Source: Geosiphon pyriformis
Lineage: Eukaryota; Glomeromycota; Glomeromycetes; Archaeosporales; Geosiphonaceae
DNA length: 64,000 nucleotides
Direction of reading: 5' to 3'
Assembly (NCBI GenBank): GCA_016748015.1
Contig: JAAOMT010000007.1
Span: 46,035-110,034, forward strand
The notes under the pieces were generated by a model that ran no database searches, was not told the origin of the DNA, and worked only from the letters and a program-made list of their open reading frames with translations. Of this stretch, positions 1-10,600 are shown in pieces. The position numbers and the translations under genes were made by a program. Position 1 is the first letter of the stretch. Each line of letters begins with the position of its first letter.

Positions 1-1015
1 TATTCGATGCTTTTGGAGGAAATAAATGGTTCTTAACACTAGATTTAGATAGTAGTTACTGGCAAATAGCCATAGATCCAGCCAACAAAGAGAAAACAGC
101 ATTTACCACAAGAGAAAAAACTTTTGAGTTTGAAGTCATGCCATTTGGCTTGATAAATGCTCCAGCAACATTTTAATGGCTTATGGAAATTGTCTATACT
201 GGATTACTGTGGAAATCAGTAGTTGTTTACTTAGATGACACAAATATGTTTTTAAAAACATTCAATGATCATCTTCACTATCTCCAACAAGTATTTGAAA
301 AACTCAGACAAGCAAGATTGAAACTAAATGCCAACAAATGCTTCTTTGGGAAAACAGAACTAAAGTTTTTAGGACATGTAATGAGCAAAGACAGCATCAA
401 AACAGATCCAAACAAGATTGAAGTTGTCAAGAATTTTCTAGTACCAAACAATCTCACTGAATTAAGAGCATTCTTGGAATTCACAGAGTACTATTACTGT
501 TTTATCAAAGACTTTTTTAAACTGGCCCAGCCATTCCATCATTTACAAACTAAAAATGGAAAGTATGAATGGACAGGAGTTCAACAAAAAGCATTCAACA
601 CACTGAAAAAAAAGCTTATTCAAGCTTCAGTATTGATGTATTCAGATCACAGCAAACTATTCATCATTACTACTAATGCATCAGGCCAAGTATTGGAAGC
701 AGTACTATCACAAAAAAGACCAGATAGAAGAGAAAATCCAGTAGCATATATTAGCCGAAGCTTGAGCCCAGCTGAAAAAAACTATGGAACACCAGCATTA
801 GAACACTTAACAATCTATTGAGCAGTCATAAAATGGAAAAAATACTTGAGCCAAAGGTTTGAAATATATATAGATCACAAAAGATTGACTTCAATTCAGA
901 AGCAAAAATTTGGAGACAATTATTATACCAGATAGAAAATAAAACTTTCACCATTTAATTATACAGTACATTATAAAAAAGGAAAAGACAATGAAAATGC
1001 CAACGGATTGTTGTG
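1..1015 (+). pseudogene. Gypsy pol relic: reverse transcriptase and RNase H
   Basis: This is the polymerase part of a Gypsy pol polyprotein, which copies element RNA into DNA in cytoplasmic particles. Reading starts inside RT: TLDLDSSYWQIAI, then MPFGLINAPATF, then VVVYLDDTNMF carrying the two catalytic aspartates (about 228-246). The thumb follows (LKFLGHVMS) and then the RNase H region. There the first catalytic Asp of the usual TDAS motif is Asn (ITTNASGQV, about 664-690), a G-to-A change. The frame is closed by TAA at 174-176 where the family has Gln (PATFQ) and by TGA at 819-821 where Trp is expected before AVIKW. The next clear stop, after NANGLL near 1013, is again a lost Trp codon. 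The family call is secure; the copy is inactive. Confidence 0.88.
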
Positions 1016-1205
1016 AATAAAACAAATCTAAAAACATTTCAACCCAAAAATATAACAAAAAATAAATATACAAAAATACCAACAACTCCAATATTATATA
1101 AATACTTAATTGTCAAGAAAAAATTAGCTCAACAGGAACAAAGAAGCATAAAACAACAATCAAAATATTTTATCAACCATCAAAATATACTTTACTAGAA
1201 GAACA

Positions 1206-2320
1206 GAAGAAATTCAGATCAACCAACCAGAATAATTACTGAACCAGAGAAAGAAACAATACTATTTAACATGCATTCAAATCCAACAGCAGGATATTTT
1301 CATAAAAAAACAACCATAGAAAGAACCAGAAAAAGATACTATTGGCCATTAATATATTTGGATATTATTTAATACGTTCAAAGTTGTAATGCTTGTCAAA
1401 GAAGAGGTGGAACAAAACCCAGTAAACCATTAAAACCAATCAAAGTAAAACAACCATTTGACTATATCGGAATTGACTTAATCAGACCATTAACAATTAC
1501 CAGCAGAGGCAACAGATATATTGCAGTAGCCATAGATTATCTCACAAAATAGCCAGAAGTAAAAGCCATTCAAAGAGCAGATGCAAAATCTGTTGCCAAA
1601 TTCATTCATCAAGATTTGATCTGTTAACACGGATGTCCAAAAAAACTACTATCAGATCAAGGAACCCACTTTGTGAACAGAATATTGACAGAATTAAGTC
1701 AAAGATTTGGAATTAAAAGACTATCATTATTACTATATCATTCACAAACCAATAGATTAGTTAAAAAATTCAATAGAACACTGTGTAAAGCAATTGTCAA
1801 GATTAGTCAAGAAAACCAGAACAAATAGGACTTGTTTATACCATCAGCATTATTGGCTTATTGGACAATGAAGCAAGACACTACATAAGCAACACCATTT
1901 GAATTAGTATATGGTAGAACAGCAATATTACCAGTTGAAATAGAAGTCAATACTTATCCAACAGAACCAATAACTGAAGACAATTTTTAGAAAATGTTAC
2001 TAAGAAGAACATATGACTTAATGGAAACACTAGAAAACAAACAGCAAAGAGCAGCTAATAACATTCAAAAGTTACAAAAAAAACAAAAAGAAAGACATGA
2101 TAACCAACTACCAGAGAAACCAGTTGAATTTAAGATTGAAGACAAAGTACTTCTACATTATACCAAAGTAGAAAAACAATAGAGTGGAAAATTTGATCCC
2201 AAATGGAATAGACCATTTTACATTAAAGAAATTCTTAGAAATAGAGCTTATAAATTAAGATAAGACAACAAAATCTTAACCAAAGCAGTACATGGTGATC
2301 AACTGAAATCATATTACCAT
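1206..2320 (+). pseudogene. Gypsy pol relic: integrase
   Basis: This is the integrase module of the same pol gene, which joins element DNA to the genome. The zinc-binding region reads HSNPTAGYFH...YYWP...SCNACQRR. The second His of HHCC, normally in AGH, is Tyr. The core follows with IGIDLIRPL (first Asp, about 1460-1490), LLSDQGTHFVN (second Asp, about 1650-1680) and TNRLVKKFNRTL, where the family has G and the catalytic E (TNGLVERF) but this copy has R and K. Stops at 1550-1552 and 1826-1828 are TAG at Trp positions, and others fall at Gln positions. The C-terminal part (KERHDNQLPEKPVEFKIEDKVLL and GDQLKSYY) is recognisable up to about 2315. Every active-site loss is a G:C to A:T change. 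Confidence 0.88.
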
Positions 2321-3110
2321 ATAGTGTTACCATCCACCAATAACATTCTACAATTGAGAGTACAAAGAATACTAGTCCAACCAGATGAGATTCTACAAGA
2401 TCTGGAACCAATCATAATAATTAGACCAAATACATAAAATTGAACAATAAAGAGAATATATAAAGACATGACAGACACAACAAAAGACTTCAGAAAAATA
2501 GAAATCACTAATAACATTCACTCACTAGCACAACAATTCTTCCAACTGATTCAACAACAGAATATAGAAATTACTATCAATCAACAAACTATTTGACACC
2601 AAGATACTAGAAAGAGACCCAAATGCAAAAGTCAAAAGAAAACAGAAAACACTATTAACAAAATGGTGTTGAAAATAAAATTAGCAATAAAAGAACCAAT
2701 AAGTATTAACGCATATTAAGAGTTGACTAAAGAAACTTAAAAATAATAGATACACAAATTTTCAAGAAACTTTTGTTATTTCCACTTGGGATGACACTTG
2801 AATATTCAGAACTTATACACAGATAAAACAAAACGATTATTTGACACAACTATACTGCAACAACTGGAACAATTTGTGGGAAAAAACAATCTAACAATAC
2901 AAGCAAAAGCCATCTATCAATTGCATATTAGATTTCAAGACAGACCAGAAATTTTACTTAATCTGGAAATGGACTCCATTACAGTTAATCAAATAGGAAA
3001 AATAACTAACACCCAATTTGAAGAATTACAGAACAAAATAACTCAAGCAATTCTCAAAAAAAAAGTTTAAGAAATACTCTAAGATAGAGAATTAGAGTTA
3101 GAAGATTTGG
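2320..3110 (+). pseudogene. Open region downstream of Gypsy integrase, function unknown
   Basis: About 0.8 kb separates the recognisable end of integrase from the LTR. It contains an open segment at 2798-3070 (ORF of 90 residues starting MNIQNLYTDKTKRLFD), rich in Gln, Ile and Lys, and before it a stretch with several stops. I see no zinc knuckle, membrane segment or chromodomain. Many Gypsy elements end soon after integrase, so this may be a lost third ORF or a long integrase tail. The 3' end of this internal region (about 3110-3148) recurs in reverse complement at 34838-34880 next to another LTR, so the region belongs to the element and not to the host. Confidence 0.45.
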
Positions 3111-3148
3111 GAGATCTCGACGAAGCTCAATATTAAAAAGAAGAGGAT

Positions 3149-4012
3149 AATGTTACTCATAAAATATAGGAGGTATATTAGCATATAAATTAGCCAATCA
3201 AAAGTAGCTGTAGTAAATGTGGAATTCCAGAATTTCTCTTAAGAGGAATTACAGGCTTCCAGAAATTTCAGGATTCCCGTACAAGAAATCCCAGGATTCC
3301 CGAATTCCAGAATTCCTCTTAAAAAAAATTGCAGGATTCCTGGAATTTCAGAATTCTTGGTGTGAAGAATTGAAGAATTGAGGAATTACAATTATGTATA
3401 TATAGCAGTAGTATTGGAAGCAGAAAAAGACAGAATTCTTTAGTTAGAGACCTCTCAGTTTAGATTTGATCTAAGCAATCTTCCACATTACTAATAAATA
3501 ATTATTCACTATTTCAATCTATTCTTTACTATCAACACTTTATGTTGATAGTAATTGATACTTAACTACACTGAAACAATAGCTTTTAATCACAGTTATT
3601 GATGAGATACAAATTTGCAATTGCTTTTACTTATTTCTTTATTTTTTTTTATTTTCTTTTATTTCTTTTGTTATTTTTTTGGTTTTATTAAATTGATTAA
3701 GAATTAAGTGCTAAGATACAGAAGTCATAAGGACTGGTAAAAAACCTGTGAAACAAGAGTAGAACACTCATAGATTTAAGGATAGCTTACCAGAAGAATT
3801 ACCGGCCACCACACTGAGAAAAAAATTTGATGAAACTGTGGTTTTGGGAAGCTACAGATAGAACCATCAATTAAATTTCTGTCTATTATACAAAGAACTC
3901 TATACCAAAATCTTCAAAAAACACACCTTCAGATATTAACACCACATATCAACCAAGCACCAAGTTATAGATTTGTTATTTGATTTGAGACCCTAAATAA
4001 TCACCTATAATA
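3149..4012 (+). repeat. 3' LTR of Gypsy element
   Basis: The LTR begins TGTTACTCATAAAATATAGG and ends CTATAATA, a decayed form of the terminal GTAACA seen in the copy ending at 28175. The termini are the inverted pair TGTTAC/GTAACA. It matches LTRs at 27283-28175 (same strand) and, in reverse complement, 33878-34837 and 36103-37070. The left third is full of imperfect GGAATTCCAGAATTCC-type palindromes; the right part holds a T-rich tract (about 3625-3690). It is followed directly by LINE sequence starting GTGC. Confidence 0.88.
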
Positions 4013-5475
4013 GTGCATCATGTTGTAAAAATTGAGAAAGTTCCTGGTTGTCTTATCTCTGTTTGGCTCCTATTTAAAAGCAAACTGTCAGTGACAATCT
4101 TGAGTTTGTACATTGGTGCTTCTGCTGAAACTAGGTTTGGTCAATCCTCTGTAATCAACTCTTTTATCACTAAGGCTGTTAATTCTTCTACATTTGTGGT
4201 GCTAGGTAGAGATTTCAATGAGAATAGATCTAAAAAAAGTGCAAGTTTTAAGTTCTGCTCAAAGTTGAATTTAATCAATGCTTTTAGTAGACATTCATTA
4301 ATCAATGCTTCCACTTGGAGCAACTTGAGAAGTATCATGAAAGTTATCAATTATATCTTTGTGAATAGGTGTCTGTTGTCAATAGTGGCTGGTTACAAGA
4401 TCATTTCTGTTTCGGATTTTTTTGATATTGATCATAATACTGTCATGGTATCTATTGGGTTGGGTGGACTCTTGGACATTCAGTTAAATAACTTGTGGAA
4501 ACAGGCTAACAGAGATTGTTGGAAGTTTAAAATCAAGGATACAAATAATGCCAAGTGGTTATATTATAGGGATTGTTTCTCTGCCAAACTTTTGGGAGTG
4601 AAGAATAGGTTTTCTGTTGCTGCTATAAATAATGATTTAGACTCAATGTAGTCAGTACTAGAGAGGATGATAGTAGAATCTGCAGATAAAATTTTCTTTA
4701 AACATTGGTTCAGTGAATTTCAGTATTCAAAAAATAAACAGTTCTCTAAATTTCTAGAGCTTGAGTTGCTAGTTGCAAAAATTGTCAAAAAGTTGAATTC
4801 AGCTAATGTCATTAGTTTCAATAATCTTATGAAGAAATGGTTAACATTAGATGCTGATAAGGCTCTTGTTATTATTCATATGGTTCAGGCTGGTAAAAAA
4901 CAGATGGACATTCTTAAACATTTATCTTTTGTCAAGAGTGAATATAGAAAATCCAAGATGTATGAATCGAAATTAGTTGAGAAAGTATCAATCAGGAATG
5001 CAATCAAAAAGTGCATGGAGAAGTTCTGCCTAGACAAGGGTGGCATGATTAAAAGTGTTTTGGATCATCTGTTTTACAAGGTGGTATTGGACCACTTAGT
5101 GATAGATGATGAGTTGGTTTTAAAACCAAAAAAGGTAAAGTCAGATGTGAATAAAATCATGGAGGGCTGGACAAGAAAATGTTCAGTGCTTCTGGTGCTG
5201 TCTGATCAGTGGGCTCACCAATATACACCACTAGACTATGTTAGAGATGATGCCTTCTCCAATATGATGTGTACAATTAACATAAGTGAATTGGTCCTGG
5301 TTGTTGGTAGTCTGTCTAATGACAAAGCAGCCAGTCTGTTGAGCATTCCCAATAAATTATAGAAGCATAGTGGTGAAGAGATATTAAAGTGTTTATTGGT
5401 GTTGTTGAATATATGTTTGACTGTTGATGGAGTGCTCACTCTGTGAAAGAGAGCATGAGTTTTGATGATTCCTAA
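4013..5475 (+). pseudogene. LINE A ORF2 relic: EEP endonuclease and N-terminal RT
   Basis: This single frame codes the target-nicking EEP endonuclease and the start of RT. Visible motifs are LLFKSKLSVTILSLYIGA, then VLGRDFNENRSKKSASF (the D-x-N motif), then KVINYIF, where the family's Asp before YIF is Asn, then DIDHNTVMVSIG (the terminal D-H). After a linker the pre-RT part reads WTRKCSVL and SNDKAASLLSIPNKL. The frame is broken at 4649-4651 by TAG in SM*SVLE (Trp in the family), at 5360-5362 by TAG (NKL*KHS, again Trp) and at 5443 and 5455 by TGA where copy B keeps Trp (KKAWVLMIPK). The relic stops at MIPKP, where the deletion begins. Confidence 0.82.
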
Positions 5476-7542
5476 GCCATTGTATTTGGTTTCAGCTGTC
5501 TTGTAGCTTATAGTTGTCTACTAAACTCAGTTTAGTTTTGTTTCATTGAATTTTTGTCACAAATGAGATGTTATGATTAGAAAGGGTCTCAAGTCTAAAG
5601 CGTGTTTGCCATGTGATTTCTCTAGTGAAGCTTTGCATTATCCATCTTTGTATGGTTTAAAGCCATTTAAACAAGTCCAGGCTAAGAGTAAATTGGCTGC
5701 TGTTATTTCATTTTCCAATATTCATAGAATTCTTGGTTGTTTGTTTTGTCACTGGTTCTTGGATTTACAAGTTTCAGATTGGGCTCTTTTGAATTCTTTA
5801 CAGTTTTCTGTGAGATTGTGTGTTAGTCCAGTGAACAATTTTTTGGCTGGTGTGGTTAGAATTTTTTTGGACAATGAGTTATTCCTGTCAAATGAGTTAT
5901 CCAGTGCCTTCCGTAATTCTGGTGTTTTTCCAATGTTCTTGGTCTTAGGAAAGTCTTTGTTCTTTAATTCTGTTTATTCTTTAAAGCATTTTGGAATTGC
6001 CTTTGGTGACTGATTGTATGATAAAAAAAGGAGAGTAATGGACTGGAAAACTTTTTGTCACTAGAAGAGATTGGATTCTAGGAGCCCTGTGTCTCATTGG
6101 TTTGTACTCACTTCTAGATTCTTGAATGATGAAAGTTCTTTCAAATCTGTCTTAGCAGATTTTTCTTTGCCTTTGCCCAGTTTGTGCATTTCGAATTCTA
6201 AGAAATTTTTGGATATTTGGGATAGTTTGCATGAAGTATGGTCTGGTAATTTTGAAATCTATACTGATAGTTCATTAAAGAATGCTGGTTCTGCTGGGGT
6301 CATGTGTAAAGCAGCTGCATATTTTCTAGCTTTGGACATAGGTGTTGACGTTGGGGTTTAGGGCCTTCTTTCTTTTACAATAGTTAAATTACAAACAGTT
6401 GCCTTGGCTTTGAAGTGTGTTCCATCTTCTTGTGATGTAGATTTGTATCTTGATAGTCAAGCTGCTATTGATACATGTGTGTCTAAAATGGTACTAGCCT
6501 TTCCCAACTTTTGTAATTGTTACTGAATAGAAAAGAGACATATTTACAATTTGATCTAAAATAAAGATCTTACTGTATATTGGATTAAGGTCAAGGATTA
6601 TTTTGGGGTGACTGGTAATATGAAGGCTAATACATTGGCTGAAAAAGCAGCAGGTTCTCTGGTTTTTTTGCCTGTAGGAGTGTAAAAACAATTTTTGATA
6701 GTTAAGGGCTTGTTTGTGTCTGGCAATACTTGTCACTTTGTTCAAGATGTGTTTAAGTCTGTTTGCAGAGCTTGTTGGAAAGCAAGTCTTGATTACAGTG
6801 TGTTTTCAAGAGTGTCAATTGGCAATGTAAATTGGGTCTCCACTTCAAAGGTGTGGCACCCTGATTCATACATGCTTGCAGGATTTACTAGTCAGAGATT
6901 AACCACTTTGCGTACATATATAATGAAAGCTGTACATCATAGATTGCCTATAGCTATTTGTAAAAGACTTTATAATAAAAAGTATTTTAGTGTGCTTTGT
7001 TTGTTGTATGGTGAGGTGGAATTGCCGGATCATGTCTTAACTTGTGTCCAGGATGTTGATATTTAGAAGAAAATTTTGTTTGAGGCTTCTGCTTTTTGGG
7101 CTTCCTTAGTTGATACCCATTGCTTGTTTTTGTCTGCCATTTCTCAGGTGCTTGATTTTTGTCATTTGAATATTGGCTTGTATTTGGTAATATGCAAGGG
7201 TTTTGTGTTAAAGGATTAGTGCAAGGAGGCTATTGAGGTTTTTGATTGGAAAGAAAAACTGTTAATTTTGTTGTTAATTTGGTTGGGAGGTTGGTCAAAC
7301 TGCATTGTTCTAAAGAATGGTTGTTGAGATCTGAGTTTAGAGTGCATATGGAGAAGGCTGGTTTGGTTGGTGATGGTGGTGTGTTGTTAGGTCTTTCATG
7401 TTGTGCGAATTCTGTTTTGTCAGATAGTGTAGTCAAATTTCTTGGTATGCTAGAATCTTTTGCTGTTAGCTTTGGCTATTGCAGGCTTTGTCTTTTTTTT
7501 TCTGGTTTAGATGGTAGTCGCTATGTTAATATAGGTGTGTAG
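5476..7542 (+). pseudogene. LINE A ORF2 relic: RT thumb, RNase H and C-terminal finger
   Basis: Coding sequence resumes after the RT deletion at LVSAVL and runs through IRKGLKSKACLPCDF, FLAGVVRIFLDNE and the RNase H segment EIYTDSSLKNAGSAGVMC (about 6256-6305). That segment keeps the first RNase H aspartate. Next come a partial second RNase H region (LYLDSQAAIDT, about 6445) and a C-terminal zinc-finger-like motif, CLLYGEVELPDHVLTC (about 6999-7044). Its second Cys is Tyr in this copy (compare CSFCDKIKVLDYVFSC in copy B). The last coding part ends near 7542. Several stops and frame changes occur. Confidence 0.8.
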
Positions 7543-7690
7543 TATTGTTTTGTCTGGTCCGAATGGCTAGTCATATGTAGAAAATACATGAATTGCATTT
7601 AGTTTGAACCTCTTAGTTTGGTTCTATGTACTAGATAGCAATTGGACTACATTTGTTAAATGCTTTAATAATAAAAAAATATTTAACAAA

Positions 7691-10600
7691 TATATACTTT
7701 ACAAACTTTTCTAAAAAGTAAAATAGTAATTGTTTTTAATAATCTAAGAATCTGGTAAAATTATTTTGTATATTAAAAACTATATTTACTAAAACTATAA
7801 ATTGTTTAATTAATTCAAAATTTTGATTTTTTTTTCACTTTTGCCAAGTTTTTTTCAATTTTTAACTAATTACAAACCCAAAATATTAATTAAAAATAAG
7901 TAAATAGTTTAAGTAATCTTTTTAGTATGTTTAATCTTGAATAATTTTTTAGTTTTATTTTGAAATATTACTGTAATGTTTTCTGTATATTTTGTATTTA
8001 TAATTTTTTCTTTAATATTAATTTTTTTGCTTGTCAATAATAATTAAAAAACAATTTATACTATTATTTTTGATAGAATTTCAAGAGCAATTTTTAAGTT
8101 AATTTTTATAAGTGATTTTGGTTTTAAGATGAAAATATCTTTTTTTAAATACCAGAAGTTATATTTTCATGGATTTTTTTTGGCTTAATTCTTTGTTTTT
8201 TGTTGTTATAATACTTTAAAAATAAAGCAATTTGATTTTTAATAAGATAAATAAAAATTGTAAACACTTCTACTTGTTTTTTTTAGAACTTAAATTTACA
8301 AAACATAATATATTTTTTGTATAATTAAATGTTTTTATTTATTTTAAATATTAAATTTAAGTTTTTTTTTGAAGGATAAACATAATTAGAAGTTAAATAA
8401 TATAGTTTAATCTTATTTTTATAGTCAAATTCTGCTAATTTTATAGTATATTTAATATATTCTGTTTTTTTTATTTGGTAAATATCTGCTTAAATTTCTC
8501 TATTAATCAAAATTATAACAAATTTATTGATTATTTTAGCATTGTGTAAATAGTAATAAAGTTTGTTAAAAGTATTGTTATAGACTGCTGTAAATAGTGT
8601 TTTTTATTTTATTTTTTCAGAAATAAAAAAATCATATTAATAAGTTTAATCACAAACTTTTTCTCTTATTATAACATTAATTCAATTATATTTTTTCTTT
8701 GGTAATATACAGGCTTTTATAGATAAAAGCTTTTTATTACAATTTTTATATTTGAATAAAATATAAGCAGATTGTTTTTTAATTATAGTTTGGAATAAAA
8801 AATATACCAATTGTTAATTTATTTTTTGTCTATATAAATTGTTAACTAATATCTTTAGCATATAATATTATTGATTATAATATAAATGTTTTAAAAAATT
8901 GGTTTGTTTTTTTAATCCAATTAAAACAAAAGTTAAGTATTATATAAGTTTTAATAATTAGTCTTTTTTTTTTAAATTTAAAGATTAAAACTTTCTTGAA
9001 TTGTTTATTAAAAGTACTATAAGTAATAGATATTCTAATATGTTGTTTTTAATAAGAGATTTTTAGTTTTTAATTTTTATAATTTAAGTTAACATTGGTT
9101 TTAAAAAGCCAATCATTTTTAATAAAAGCTTGGTATTAGAATATATTTATAACAAGAATTTTAATTAGAATAGTAATTTCATTTATTATAAAAAAAAGTT
9201 ATTGATTTTTCTTATATCTGTTTTTTTTATATTATTTACAATTATAATCACTATTTGGACCAGTTTGTTAACATTTTTTTAATTATTGTATTAATTAATA
9301 AAAAATTATGCTTTTAGTAAATTTACTATCTAAAATTAATCAAATTAATTCTTTTTCAATTTTTGGTTTAATATATATTGCTGTAATTGTTTTCTGTTTT
9401 AATATTTCTACATTGTTAAGTAAAAACAGCAATTTATTGGCTTCAAATTCAAATGATAAAATGTTTTGAAATATTGGTATTTTTAACAATTCTTATTAAT
9501 AGAATTATAGTATTATAATAAGAAGAATTTTGTTATTGTGTTATAATTTACTTTCTGAAAGTACAGTATAGTAAAAATTCTAATCTTTAAATATTATAAA
9601 ATAGCTTAATTAAAAATGAAAATATTAAGATAGCTGTTAATTATTATTATAAAATACAAATTGATTATTAAAATCAATTTATTATTGTTTAATTGAAAAC
9701 AATTTAGTTATATAAAGAGATTAAATTAAACTAATTTTTTAGTTAGTAGTTAATAATTTTGAATTGAAAATAGTTGATAATATCATTATAATTGTATAAA
9801 GTAGGCTAATAATAAATAAATTAGGTTTTTGGTAAATAATAAACAGATAGTAATAAGTAATATAATTATTATTGCTAAAAAAAATAATATTGATTATTCT
9901 GTTTTTGTTGATTTTTTTGCATTTTTCTATAATTATGTTTTTAGTATTTGAAAATTTTATAATTATATTATTTGATTATTAAGATTAATTGTTGGATAAT
10001 AAAAATTTTTTTGGATTTTATTGTTGTAGTAATTGGTATTTTTATTGTTAATTGACAAGATAGATTTTTACTTTTTTGATAAGCTAATCAATTTTTTCTT
10101 TGGCTGTTAATGTAATTTTTCTAATAATAAAATTAATAAATTTTAAATAATTTATTTTTTATATAGTTATCTTATAATTTTAACATGTTAAATAACAGTA
10201 GTTAAATTAGCTAGAACATATAAATAAACTTTTTTGATTAATTTATTCTTTAGACCAGTGATAAATTAATCCAAAACTTGAAAATTAAAATAGTAAATAT
10301 TATTTTCTATTGCCAAATTCTTCTAAAAAGTTTGTTGAACTTTTCAAGATAAGTTATAACAAATTCAGATTATTTCTGCTTAATATTTTAAAAACAGTTT
10401 CAAAAAATAATTAAAGTATTATTGTTAATAAATTGTTTGAAAAAATCAGTTTTAAAGGCTTACTAATTAGCAAAAAAATTGGCCAATTTTTTAAACTATT
10501 TGTTGATAGTTTTTTTAAAAAAATAAAAAATTATTCATAATATTTTTTCTGTAGTCTATTTATTTGTATTTTTTGTTTTAGTAATTTGATCAAATTATTC

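Larger units (their letters stand above)
1..4012 (+). mobile_element. Ty3/Gypsy LTR retrotransposon, 3' part, nested in a LINE
   Basis: The segment holds, in order, reverse transcriptase, RNase H, integrase zinc-binding region, integrase core, a downstream extra open region and a 3' LTR. The order RT, RNase H, integrase is the Ty3/Gypsy order. The 5' LTR, gag, protease and start of RT lie left of the window. The element ends at the LTR terminus at 4012, where LINE endonuclease coding sequence starts abruptly, so the Gypsy copy is younger than that LINE. Many in-frame stops make it non-autonomous. Confidence 0.9.
4013..7690 (+). mobile_element. LINE copy A, 5' part cut off by Gypsy insertion, RT core deleted
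   Basis: A non-LTR retrotransposon of a fungal family with an EEP endonuclease, RT, RNase H and C-terminal CCHC-like finger. It is related to copies B, C and D in this window. Its ORF1 and the first part of ORF2 lie left of the Gypsy insertion, outside the window. The 3' end carries the family tail (GGCTAGTCATATGTAG...TTTGGTTCTATGTACTAG, about 7566-7636) and ends in an A-rich stretch with AATAATAAAAAAAT near 7680. About 0.9 kb of RT present in copy C is missing between about 5475 and 5490. Confidence 0.87.
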
